Below are positions 17,184 to 25,295 of a stretch of DNA of 64,000 bases, one piece after another. Made by a program: the position numbers and the translations under genes. The stretch's first letter is position 1. Each line of letters starts with the position of its first letter. The notes below the pieces were generated by a model. That model had not been told where the DNA came from and did no database searches. It saw only the letters and a program-made list of their open reading frames with translations. Source of the DNA: Ohtaekwangia sp. (GTDB lineage: Bacteria; Bacteroidota; Bacteroidia; Cytophagales; Cyclobacteriaceae); contig JAJNPV010000021.1 in NCBI GenBank assembly GCA_021155195.1, forward strand, positions 62,001 through 126,000, given 5' to 3'.

Positions 17184-17210
17184 TTTAGATCTGTTATGTT
17201 AGATCTAACA
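17184..17210. promoter_or_regulatory. Tandem AGATCT-centred dyads, operator candidate for the hemolysin III-like gene
   Basis: tgttagatctaaca (17197-17210) is a perfect 14-bp palindrome. A second, imperfect copy tttagatctgtta occupies 17184-17196. The AGATCT cores are 14 bp apart. The pair begins 43 bp upstream of the 17141 start on the minus strand and about 18 bp from the 3' end of the preceding minus-strand gene. Confidence 0.4.
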
Positions 17211-17227
17211 ATGGATGATTATGGGGA

Positions 17228-17416
17228 TTAGGAGCGCTGTAATTCTGCAAAAATCATTTCCAACTCAGGTTTGGAAATTCTCAATTTCTCAGCCAATCTT
17301 TTGTACATGTTTTCTATACTGCCCTCTTCATACACGAAGTCGTCATCAGAAAGTATAGGAAATCTCCGCTTGAGTAAGATTTTTTGTTCGCGCCAACTTC
17401 TAATTATACTATGCAT
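17228..17416 (-). CDS. Small CsbD-like helical protein
   Basis: 62 residues, highly charged. The layout IIRSWREQKILLKRRFPILSDDDFVYEEGSIENM followed by LAEKLRISKPELEMIF resembles the Bacteroidota small proteins related to CsbD (W-x2-x-K-x-L-K/R then DDD-x-x-Y-E-x-G then a helix ending KxELE). Family members are often stress-induced but have no agreed biochemical role. It stands between the zincin gene and the hemolysin III-like gene, all on the minus strand. The absence of a strong ribosome binding site is normal here. A real gene is likely because the conserved pattern spans the whole ORF. Confidence 0.7.
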   Translation of the reverse strand: MHSIIRSWREQKILLKRRFPILSDDDFVYEEGSIENMYKRLAEKLRISKPELEMIFAELQRS

Positions 17417-17483
17417 AACTAGGTAAATGTAGGCATATCAGGATTGATATGAATAAAGTGACTCAATTTATTTTTTAGAAGGC

Positions 17484-17518
17484 ATAAAAAAAGGCGGTCG
17501 GAAAGCCCAACCGCCTTT
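17484..17518 (-). terminator. Intrinsic terminator for the zincin gene
   Basis: 9-bp stem aaaggcggt / accgccttt (17490-17498 and 17510-17518). On the minus strand it is followed by a run of T (plus-strand a's at 17484-17490). It begins 17 bp after the stop of the metalloprotease gene. Confidence 0.8.
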
Positions 17519-17534
17519 ATAATAAAAATCGAAA

Positions 17535-20096
17535 TTATTTAGGATCCAGAGTTTCGTTAATCCGAACTAAAACATCCTGCAGGTGGTAGCGACTCATTTT
17601 ATCAGAAGTGCCTGGCAATGCAGAAGAGATATCGCTCTTTAGCGCAACCAAATGTGCCCGGGTCAAAGAAATTACATCACTATTCCGTGGATCAGCCACC
17701 GGAGAGGCTGGAGAGGCCGGAAAGAATGGGCTTGCAAATCCAAAACCACCAGAAGAACCTGTCCCGCTTGGATTCATCAGCGAAATCATCTTTTCTACAT
17801 ACACCTTTTGTAAATTTCTACGATAAACATCAATCGTTTTTCTTGCTCTAAGTTCAGACCAGATACCCAGCCTCATTTCAGTAAATAGATCATCAAGACT
17901 ATAGGCGTTTGCATCCGAAGCACTTGATTCAACTAAGCGCTGCATACGGGCATAATCATAGATGCTGTTTAAAGTTGCTTCTTGTATACTTCTTATTTGT
18001 TCAACACCTGAACCTGGCTTTATTTTATTAATTACCTGCTCATTTAACATCCAGGTTGGTGTTTCAAAAAGTTGCCTGTTCAGAAAAGCGACTGCATCTT
18101 TTTGAACTTTCTTAGGTGTAGCTTCATATACAGCTCCTGCCTGATCATATGTTTTGGGAGTTTCATAAATACCACCAATATTTTTTGTTACATGCCCCAT
18201 GTACCTACGATACTGACCCACGGCCTGATTATACATTTCGTTGAGCTTGGCATATTTTTCGCCTTCTTCTTTATACCAATCGGGAAGTACAGGCACAATG
18301 CGTTTCAAATTTTTAATTCCATACTCACTTGCTACCATCGAATTATCGCCAATGTCTTCACTTTGCGAACGCGGGTCGTACGAATTTATTTCTGAACCAA
18401 ACCAGTACATAGGATCATTTACATGTGCCAGCACCCGTTTGTTTAACTCCTTCGTATCCTCCTTTGCATCTTTAGTATCAAAGACAGGTTTATAACCCCA
18501 CTCGATTGCCCACCGATCGTAAACTCCAATGCCGGGGAACAAAAGTTCTGCTGGAATTCCATCTTCAGGTTGAGCCACATAGTTAAAGCGTGCATAGTCC
18601 ATAATAGATGCGGTGTGTCTGTACTTCTGCAAAAAATCCTTATCGCGAAGCTTCTCAACAGGTGTAGCATGACTGGATCCAAAATTATGACGCAAGCCAA
18701 GAGTATGACCAACTTCATGGGATGAAACAAACCGAACTAATTCACCCATCAAATCATCATCAAATGTTTTCTTGCGAGCCCTTGTGTCTACTGCAGCAGT
18801 TTGAATGGTGTACCAACTGTTCAACAAGTTCATCACATTATGGTACCAGCCAATATGACTTTCAATGATTTCACCCGTGCGCGGATCGTGAACATTGGGG
18901 CCATACGCATTTTGAATATCGGATGCAAAATATCTTATGAAAGAGTAACGCGCATCTTCTGTGCTGATGGTTGTATCGCCAGCAGGAATTTCTTTTGCAA
19001 GAATTGCATTTTTAAAACCCGCTTGCTCAAATGCTTTTTGCCAATCTTCAACACCTTGAATTAAATACTTACGCCATTTAACAGGAGTTGCTGGGTCAAT
19101 GTAATAAACAATGGGTTTAATTGGTTCAACCAATTCGCCTCGTTTCATCTTTGCAACATCTTCCGGTTTTGGTTCCAATCTCCACCTCACCGCGAACACT
19201 TCAGTTTCACTTCGCTGTGATTCTTCGGCATACACGGTGTAGCCCGTTGCAAAATATCCTACCCGGTTATCAAACAAGCGCTTGCGTGCCGGAACTTCAG
19301 GAAGCAAAACCATCGATAAGTTTAATTCCATGGTAACAAACCCTGTGTCTTCACCCGCAGGAAGCTGAATAACCCGTGCCGGGGTATTAGGTGCCGATGG
19401 TGGTGGAAGTGCCGAAGCAAAAGTTTTTACCATGCGTACTTCCGTATTTATCGGAAAAGACTTTACACTTTGAATAAACGTACGATCTTTTTGTAAAGCG
19501 GTTAAACTGAATCTCCTTTTAATTTCCGGATTAAGTGAAACCAGAGGCTGATCTCCTTTTAAGAATTCAGTCACATTAATCACATAGGATTTGTTTGTAC
19601 CCATAGCTTTAACATCAAAGGCAGCAACGATAGGTTCCATATTTGAATTACGAACGGCTTCCATAATTGCCTTTGTTGTATCAGCACTGGCGTTAAGATA
19701 GAGCACCGCTTTTAAAAACAATTTATTGCCTGGACCTTTCTCCCATTTTAATACTTGTCTATTTCTTTCTTCGCCACCATAGCCCGCCCCGGCAGGTGCT
19801 TTTGAAATTCTTGTAACAGCAATAAATTCACGTCCCAGCACGGATTCATCAATTTCAAAGAAGTAATCTTCATTAACAAGGTGCGAAGTAAACAGACCTT
19901 TTTGTGTTTTGGCTTTTGCTGTGATTACCTGATTGTAAGGCTGCAACCCACCAGGCTTGCGTTTGGTAGTATCAGCTTTTGCGGCTGGGGCAGCAGGTGT
20001 TTGTTGCTTCGTTTTCGACTTCTTTTGCGCAAGAACTATGTCTGTCACAAAAAATGCTGCTAGTAGAACAACTAAGAATCGTAAATTTTTCATCAT
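17535..20096 (-). CDS. Exported zinc-dependent metalloprotease (DUF5117/DUF5118 type zincin)
   Basis: 853-residue exported protein. Signal peptide MMKNLRFLVVLLAAFFVTDIVLAQ is followed by a Lys/Thr/Ala-rich linker (about 25-50). Two N-terminal regions follow with the family markers TAKAKTQKGLFTSHLVNEDYFFEI and FLKAVLYLNASADTT, and then a central zincin domain. The zinc site is the extended metzincin-type HEVGHTLGLRHNF, with three His and the catalytic Glu, about residue 460; downstream, TASIMDYARFNYVAQPEDG holds the Met-turn. The start at 20096 was chosen because an upstream extension of 19 codons precedes the signal peptide and is unconserved. Substrates are unknown; extracellular or periplasmic protein degradation is the likely role. 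Confidence 0.88.
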   Translation of the reverse strand: MMKNLRFLVVLLAAFFVTDIVLAQKKSKTKQQTPAAPAAKADTTKRKPGGLQPYNQVITAKAKTQKGLFTSHLVNEDYFFEIDESVLGREFIAVTRISKAPAGAGYGGEERNRQVLKWEKGPGNKLFLKAVLYLNASADTTKAIMEAVRNSNMEPIVAAFDVKAMGTNKSYVINVTEFLKGDQPLVSLNPEIKRRFSLTALQKDRTFIQSVKSFPINTEVRMVKTFASALPPPSAPNTPARVIQLPAGEDTGFVTMELNLSMVLLPEVPARKRLFDNRVGYFATGYTVYAEESQRSETEVFAVRWRLEPKPEDVAKMKRGELVEPIKPIVYYIDPATPVKWRKYLIQGVEDWQKAFEQAGFKNAILAKEIPAGDTTISTEDARYSFIRYFASDIQNAYGPNVHDPRTGEIIESHIGWYHNVMNLLNSWYTIQTAAVDTRARKKTFDDDLMGELVRFVSSHEVGHTLGLRHNFGSSHATPVEKLRDKDFLQKYRHTASIMDYARFNYVAQPEDGIPAELLFPGIGVYDRWAIEWGYKPVFDTKDAKEDTKELNKRVLAHVNDPMYWFGSEINSYDPRSQSEDIGDNSMVASEYGIKNLKRIVPVLPDWYKEEGEKYAKLNEMYNQAVGQYRRYMGHVTKNIGGIYETPKTYDQAGAVYEATPKKVQKDAVAFLNRQLFETPTWMLNEQVINKIKPGSGVEQIRSIQEATLNSIYDYARMQRLVESSASDANAYSLDDLFTEMRLGIWSELRARKTIDVYRRNLQKVYVEKMISLMNPSGTGSSGGFGFASPFFPASPASPVADPRNSDVISLTRAHLVALKSDISSALPGTSDKMSRYHLQDVLVRINETLDPK

Positions 20097-20235
20097 ATAT
20101 AGTTTGTTAGAATATAATCTTGCGAAAGCTAAGGCCAATACACGGTTTGGCAATTTGATGACACCGTAAATTATGTAAGCGGTAGGATAATCAACCCTTA
20201 TTGGGGATTGATGTTAATTAGAGGGAGATTGGAAA

Positions 20236-21219
20236 TTAATTTTTGAGCACTTCTGGATTTACACAATGTAGCATTTTACCGGTTTTGTAAAACTCAATAA
20301 TATTTCCGGATGCAATTCGGGCCATACCCGTTCTTGCTTCCTCGGTAGCTGAACCAATATGAGGTAGCACGGCAACATTGGGCATAGTAAGTAATGGGTT
20401 GTCCGCTTTCATGGGTTCTGGATTGGTAACATCTAACCCGGCACCCCAAATTGTGCCTTCGCGTAAAGCATCAATTAAATCTTTTTCATTATGTACACCT
20501 CCGCGCGAAGTATTAATAAAAATGGCGCTCCTTCTCATTTTGGAAAAAACCGATTTATTAAAAAGACCTTGAGTTTCTTCACTTAATACACTATGAACAG
20601 AGAGCACCTCGCTCTCTTTTAACAATTCATCAAACGAAACCCACTTTGCATTAAACAGTTTTTCTGCTTCTATATTACGATTGCGACTGTGATAAATGAT
20701 ATTCATGTTGTACGCTCCCTGGCATCGTTGAGCCATTACCATCCCAATTCTTCCCATTCCAAAAATACCAAGTGTTTTTCCTGTAAGTTGAACACCTAAA
20801 TTTTTCAAAGGTTCAAATTGTTTCCATTCACCGCGCTCAATAGTCTTATGATGAAAGAACATTTTTCGTGAAGTAGCGATCATTAATCCAAAGGCTACAT
20901 CTGCAGTAGCTTCACTCAATACGTCTGGCGTATTGCCAACGGGAATTCCCAATCGCGTAGCTTCAGCCACATCAATATTATCATACCCTACCGCAAACTG
21001 GGCGATAATATCTAAATGATTGCACGCACTAAAGAATTCCTTATTAAGTTTATTAGCTCCCAACGATAAAAGCGCATCCACTTTTTTGGTTTGTTCAATC
21101 AGCTGAGCTTGCGTCATTGGAGTATCTCTTTCCCACACGGTTACATCAAAACCTGCAGCGATAAGGCTATCATAAGCAATGCTCGGAATAACGCGTGTGA
21201 TTAATACTTTTTTCGACAT
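20236..21219 (-). CDS. D-2-hydroxyacid dehydrogenase (glyoxylate/hydroxypyruvate reductase type)
   Basis: 327-residue NAD(P)-dependent dehydrogenase. The dinucleotide-binding motif is LGIFGMGRIGMVMAQR (about residues 147-162). The catalytic triad of the family is visible: Arg in INTSRGGVHNEKDL, Glu in GLDVTNPEPM and His in LPHIGSATEEAR. Residues 1-100 form the substrate-domain N-lobe (KVLITRVIPSIAYDSL). The sequence resembles glycerate dehydrogenase / glyoxylate reductase members more than lactate or phosphoglycerate dehydrogenases, with no ACT domain. I used the ATG at 21219 because the ten codons upstream are unconserved. It is divergent from the DinB gene. Confidence 0.92.
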   Translation of the reverse strand: MSKKVLITRVIPSIAYDSLIAAGFDVTVWERDTPMTQAQLIEQTKKVDALLSLGANKLNKEFFSACNHLDIIAQFAVGYDNIDVAEATRLGIPVGNTPDVLSEATADVAFGLMIATSRKMFFHHKTIERGEWKQFEPLKNLGVQLTGKTLGIFGMGRIGMVMAQRCQGAYNMNIIYHSRNRNIEAEKLFNAKWVSFDELLKESEVLSVHSVLSEETQGLFNKSVFSKMRRSAIFINTSRGGVHNEKDLIDALREGTIWGAGLDVTNPEPMKADNPLLTMPNVAVLPHIGSATEEARTGMARIASGNIIEFYKTGKMLHCVNPEVLKN

Positions 21220-21387
21220 ACTATTTTTTTCTTGTCTCCCGTCTTTCAAAGGTACGTTCGAAACGCGAAAAGTCTATACTAATTATTTAAAACGACTGAC
21301 AATAAAATAAAAATTCCTTACAGGCACTTTTGATAAACTATTTTTGTTCAAACAAACTGAACCTTCAACAAAGAAAAATTAAATCTT

Positions 21388-21858
21388 ATGACTACACTTC
21401 AGATTTGCCTGTTACAATGGGATGCTTTTAATAAAAGAATGCAAAAAGTAATTGACTCCATTGACGATGAAAATTTTAATCAACCCATTGTGGCTAATGG
21501 TAACTCACCTTCATGGCTATTAGGTCACCTCGCTGATACCGATGATAAACTTCTTGAGCTGTTTGGAATTGGTAAACGTTTGTTCCCTGAGCTCTCTTCA
21601 ATTTACCATCACGAACGAGGCACTAATCAACAAGGACATTTAGCAAAAGCCGAGCTGACCTCGAAATGGAATTTAATTGTTGCAGAACTTGATACTGCCT
21701 TTAAAAAAATGACAGAAGCCGACTGGCTTTCAAGACACATGTCAGTAACTGAAGATGATTTTAAAAAAGAACCACATCGCAATAAGCTAAATGTATTATT
21801 AAGTCGGGTTACCCATAAAGCTTCTCACTTGGGGCAGATAGCGATGCAAGCAAAGTAA
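21388..21858 (+). CDS. DinB-like domain protein
   Basis: 156-residue four-helix-bundle protein of the DinB/YfiT superfamily. Candidate metal-binding histidines are in WLLGHLADTDDKLLE (about residue 47) and THKASHLGQIAMQAK near the C-terminus, the usual His positions of the family. FNQPIVANGNSPSWLLGHL is the typical start of the second helix. DinB proteins include thiol transferases and uncharacterised stress proteins; the specific reaction is unknown. It lies 65 bp before the ureidoglycolate-lyase-like gene. Confidence 0.85.
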   Translation: MTTLQICLLQWDAFNKRMQKVIDSIDDENFNQPIVANGNSPSWLLGHLADTDDKLLELFGIGKRLFPELSSIYHHERGTNQQGHLAKAELTSKWNLIVAELDTAFKKMTEADWLSRHMSVTEDDFKKEPHRNKLNVLLSRVTHKASHLGQIAMQAK

Positions 21859-21923
21859 GTAGTTATCAAAAACTTTATTGGATATTAACAGTCTGTTAAT
21901 TAGAATTGAGTAGCGTTGCAAAT

Positions 21924-22589
21924 ATGACAAATACTATTACCCCTGCAGATTACCTAAATCCAAACCTTCCTAAAGGTTTGGATTTGCATCGCATACCAAT
22001 TATTGAAGCTACTCCTAATTCAGTTAAAGGTTTTGGTTGGTTGGTAGATGATCCTGCAGAATGCAAAGTAGAAATTACACGCTGGCCTGCACAGGGTTGG
22101 CGCCCGGTAGACACAGATAGCGGTGATGAAGGTGGAACGACCGAGGGAATTTTTTCAAGTGAATGGAAAGGTGAAATTCTGTATGGAAGCAATGAAGCTG
22201 TGGGCGGTCATTACATTCTTGGCTATGGTATCGACCCCCATGAAGCATCAGAATTAAAAGAAAATTCACCAAGTAAAATATTAATGTGGCATGCTAATTA
22301 TCATCCGGATGGTGGGCAGCTATTTTTCCCGATTGATAAAAGACCATACCTTGTTCCTGTTGCATTGCCGGGCGATGATATTCGACCTGATAATTTCATT
22401 TGCTTCCTATTGGATGGATCTCAAGGATTATACATCCATGCAAACATTTGGCACGAAGGAGTTTTTGCAATCAATGGCAAACAAAGATTCTTGGATCGGC
22501 AAGGTGCAGTTCATGCGCGCATATCGGTTGACTTTGCGCGTGAATTTGGATGCTTATTAGAAATTTCGTTAGAAGATTTAAAAGTATAG
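21924..22589 (+). CDS. Ureidoglycolate lyase-like cupin protein
   Basis: 221 residues with features of the ureidoglycolate hydrolase/lyase cupin family: VKGFGWLVDDPAECKVEI, EGIFSSEWKGEILYGSNEAV, a central HPDGGQLFFPID segment and the metal-site region LYIHANIWHEGVFAI. In AllA this family breaks ureidoglycolate into glyoxylate and urea. No other allantoin-pathway gene is present in the window, so involvement in purine catabolism is only a suggestion. I chose the ATG at 21924 over an in-frame TTG at 21906. Confidence 0.7.
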   Translation: MTNTITPADYLNPNLPKGLDLHRIPIIEATPNSVKGFGWLVDDPAECKVEITRWPAQGWRPVDTDSGDEGGTTEGIFSSEWKGEILYGSNEAVGGHYILGYGIDPHEASELKENSPSKILMWHANYHPDGGQLFFPIDKRPYLVPVALPGDDIRPDNFICFLLDGSQGLYIHANIWHEGVFAINGKQRFLDRQGAVHARISVDFAREFGCLLEISLEDLKV

Positions 22590-22613
22590 ACATTCTTCAT
22601 TTCTAATCTCTGA

Positions 22614-22621
22614 TAAATTTG
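22614..22621 (+). promoter_or_regulatory. Putative -7 box for the second Gfo/Idh/MocA gene
   Basis: TAAATTTG fits TAnnTTTG and ends 37 bp before the ATG at 22659. No clear TTTG -33 element is visible. Confidence 0.45.
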
Positions 22622-22658
22622 CGTACTTCCAGTACACAAATCCTAAAATCCATTCGAT

Positions 22659-23771
22659 ATGAATTCACGCAGAGATTTCTTACAAAAAATTACAGGTTCC
22701 GCTCTTGGATTATCTTTACTATCCACAAGTAGCAACGGAAATACTTTAATTGAAGATGCCAATCAGGAACCTGTGTTACGCGTTGCCATTATGGGATTAG
22801 GAAGCTACGGAACACGAGTAGCTGAAGCGATGAAGGATTGCAAACGCGCAAAACTTGTGGGTGTTATAAGCGGCACGCCTTCAAAAGTAAAAGACTGGCA
22901 AAGCAAATATTCGATACCTGCAAAAAACTGCTATAACTACGAGAACTTCGATAACATAAAAAACAATCCGGACATAGACGCTGTCTATATTATTACACCC
23001 AATGCACTACATCGTGAACAATGCATTCGTGTAGCGAAAGCAGGCAAACATGTTATTTGTGAAAAACCGATGGCTATTAATGCAGCTGAGGGTCAGGAAA
23101 TGGTAGACGCTTGCAAGAGGGCAAACGTAAAACTCCTGGTAGGATATCGCATGCACCTTGAACCTAAGACCCTTGAAATTATTCGGATGCGAAATGAAGG
23201 TGAGTTTGGAAAAGTATTATTCTTCCAAGGTTTATGTGGCTTTAGAATTGGTGATCCCAACCAATGGAGATTAAACAAACAATTGGCAGGCGGTGGTGCC
23301 ATGATGGACATCGGTATCTATGCAGTAAATGGTGCACGCTATATGGTTGGAGAAGAACCTACCTATGTAACTGCTCAAGAAACAAAAACGGATTTTGTAA
23401 AATTTAAGGAAGGCGTGGATGAAACCATTCAATTTCAATTTGGTTTTCCGAGCGGTGCGGTAGCTTCCTGTTTATCGACTTATTCAATGAACAACCTGGA
23501 TCGGTTTTTCCTGAATGGCGAAAAGGGATTTGCTGAAATGCAACCTTCCACAGGTTATGGGCCAATAAAAGCCAAAACAAACAAAGGCGAGTTGAATCAT
23601 CCACATATAACTCATCAAACCGTGCAAATGGATGAAATGGCAGGCATGATTTTAAACGAAAAAAAACCGATCGTTCCGGTTGATGGCGAAGAAGGCTTAA
23701 AAGATTTAAAGATTATTGATGCTATTTACCTGGCAATAAAAACTGGTAAGAAGGTAGATCTGAAATTATAG
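22659..23771 (+). CDS. Tat-exported Gfo/Idh/MocA family oxidoreductase
   Basis: 370 residues. Tat signal NSRRDFLQKITGSALGLSLL, a Rossmann fold starting VLRVAIMGLGSYGTRVAEAM (about residues 39-58), and the signature AGKHVICEKPMAINAAEGQ, whose EKP Lys is the usual catalytic residue of the family. The C-terminal domain contains GGGAMMDIGIYAVNGARYMVG, found in glucose-fructose oxidoreductase-like members. A periplasmic sugar oxidoreductase is likely, with tightly bound NAD(P). It is convergent with the VOC gene 1 bp away. Confidence 0.9.
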   Translation: MNSRRDFLQKITGSALGLSLLSTSSNGNTLIEDANQEPVLRVAIMGLGSYGTRVAEAMKDCKRAKLVGVISGTPSKVKDWQSKYSIPAKNCYNYENFDNIKNNPDIDAVYIITPNALHREQCIRVAKAGKHVICEKPMAINAAEGQEMVDACKRANVKLLVGYRMHLEPKTLEIIRMRNEGEFGKVLFFQGLCGFRIGDPNQWRLNKQLAGGGAMMDIGIYAVNGARYMVGEEPTYVTAQETKTDFVKFKEGVDETIQFQFGFPSGAVASCLSTYSMNNLDRFFLNGEKGFAEMQPSTGYGPIKAKTNKGELNHPHITHQTVQMDEMAGMILNEKKPIVPVDGEEGLKDLKIIDAIYLAIKTGKKVDLKL

Positions 23772-23772
23772 A

Positions 23773-24222
23773 TCACTCTTTTGCATCATTGATTTCGATC
23801 CAGTAACCATCCGGATCGCGCAGCCAGATTTGTTTTACTCCATCCGGGCGTGATGAGATTGCCCCCTGCTTACCACTTAAATCCTCAAATTGTATTTTAT
23901 GTTTCTTTAAGATTTCAGTAAAGGCTTCTACCGATTGAAGACTGAAACACGTGTGTTGGTTTCTATAATATTCCTTTTGTTCGGAAGCGCCTTCAATAAT
24001 ATGCAGTGCCATTTTTGGTCCGGTTTCGAACCATGTATGCTTATTATCTTTAAAAGGTTCATCAATCTTTGTAAGTCCAATAATATTCTCATAAAAATCT
24101 GTGCTTACCTTAATGTCCTTCACGAAAATTGCGGTGTGATTTAATCTTGGTTTTTGCGTTTGGGCAAGGCTTACCTGAACAAACAACAGAAACATCAAAA
24201 CGGGTACGAGTCTTTTATACAT
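23773..24222 (-). CDS. Exported VOC (glyoxalase/bleomycin resistance) superfamily protein
   Basis: 149 residues. N-terminal signal peptide MYKRLVPVLMFLLFVQVSLAQ, then one VOC domain with paired beta-alpha-beta-beta-beta motifs. LNHTAIFVKDIKVSTDFYEN supplies the first metal His, and DPDGYWIEI near the C-terminus supplies the acidic ligand. An extra upstream extension was excluded because it precedes the signal sequence and overlaps the adjacent gene. An extracytoplasmic VOC protein is unusual but seen in Bacteroidota. It is 28 bp downstream of the TIM-barrel lipoprotein gene and probably shares its transcript. Substrate unknown. Confidence 0.82.
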   Translation of the reverse strand: MYKRLVPVLMFLLFVQVSLAQTQKPRLNHTAIFVKDIKVSTDFYENIIGLTKIDEPFKDNKHTWFETGPKMALHIIEGASEQKEYYRNQHTCFSLQSVEAFTEILKKHKIQFEDLSGKQGAISSRPDGVKQIWLRDPDGYWIEINDAKE

Positions 24223-24250
24223 ACATTTACTTTTTAGAAAGGCTTGTAAG

Positions 24251-25195
24251 TTAGTTAATCTTTTGCCAGGTTGTTTCCAACAATTTCTGCGTTGCCCGAA
24301 TGCCTTCTGGTTCACTTAATATCATGCCTTCGTATTCAATACCTACATAACCAGAAAAATCTGACTCTTTCACCAGTTTTAGCATTTTACTATAATCAAT
24401 AACTTCTTCTTCGCCCTGTTCATTAAACCGATACGATTTGGCGCTTACTCCATGCGCAAAAGGAAGCATTTCTGAAACTCCTTGATAGCGATCATAAACA
24501 GGCTTACAAATTCCGTCTTGAGTACTTCCCCACTTGGCTCCTGTGCACCAATTTCCAAAGTCAGGAAGGGTGCCACAATTTTGCATATTTACTTGTTTCA
24601 TGATTTCGGCAATCCATTTACCATCCGAGCTGTATAGTCCATGATTTTCAATTAACACATTAATACCATGTTTTTGAGCGTAAGTGCATAGTTGTTTCAA
24701 CGCATCTACCATGGCAGCTTGTACTTCTTCTTTTGAACCTTCACCAAAGGCATTGATACGAATGGAATGACAACCTAAAATCTCAGCAGCATTCACCCAC
24801 TTAAAATGATTTTCTACAGCTTGCTTTCTCTCTTCAGCATTTGGATTACCCAGATCACCTTCTTCATCCACCATGATGAGCAAACTTTTCACTCCCAGTG
24901 AATCCGCTGTTTTTCTCATTTTTTCCCAAAAGGCTTCATCCGTTGCATGCGCTTTGTAGAAACTGTTTACATATTCTACGGCACTAATTCCAAAATCATT
25001 TTTAGCAATAGCAGCAAAATTTTCAGGCAGCAAAGTGCCTGCCTCAAGCGCACGATGAATTGACCACTGTGCTAATGAAAGTTTTAGTTCCGTCACAGGT
25101 ATACTGGACTTTGGAGCACATTGACTAATGAACAGTGGTAATAACACCAATTCAGCATAGATTAATTTTTTTAAGAAAGGATAAGTTGATTTCAT
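24251..25195 (-). CDS. Sugar phosphate isomerase/epimerase-like TIM-barrel lipoprotein
   Basis: 314 residues. An SPII signal with lipobox ISQC places the protein at the membrane. The rest is an AP-endonuclease-2/xylose isomerase-like TIM barrel: LSLAQWSIHRALE at the start, SLLIMVDEEGDLG, SIRINAFGEG, INVLIENHGLYSSD (metal-binding Glu), TLPDFGNWC and YVGIEYEGMILSEPEGI (late Glu). Similar proteins act on inositols, tagatose or 3-keto-sugars, often with Gfo/Idh oxidoreductases such as the one at 22659. Pairing with that gene is suggestive only. The start at 25195 follows directly from the signal sequence. Confidence 0.85.
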   Translation of the reverse strand: MKSTYPFLKKLIYAELVLLPLFISQCAPKSSIPVTELKLSLAQWSIHRALEAGTLLPENFAAIAKNDFGISAVEYVNSFYKAHATDEAFWEKMRKTADSLGVKSLLIMVDEEGDLGNPNAEERKQAVENHFKWVNAAEILGCHSIRINAFGEGSKEEVQAAMVDALKQLCTYAQKHGINVLIENHGLYSSDGKWIAEIMKQVNMQNCGTLPDFGNWCTGAKWGSTQDGICKPVYDRYQGVSEMLPFAHGVSAKSYRFNEQGEEEVIDYSKMLKLVKESDFSGYVGIEYEGMILSEPEGIRATQKLLETTWQKIN

Positions 25196-25295
25196 TTAAC
25201 TAAAGTAATCAAATGAATGAGTTTCGCCCACGAAAATTTTTAGTCGGTAATTAAGAAATATAGGAGCAATGAAATAGCAACAGAAGGCCAGTAAT

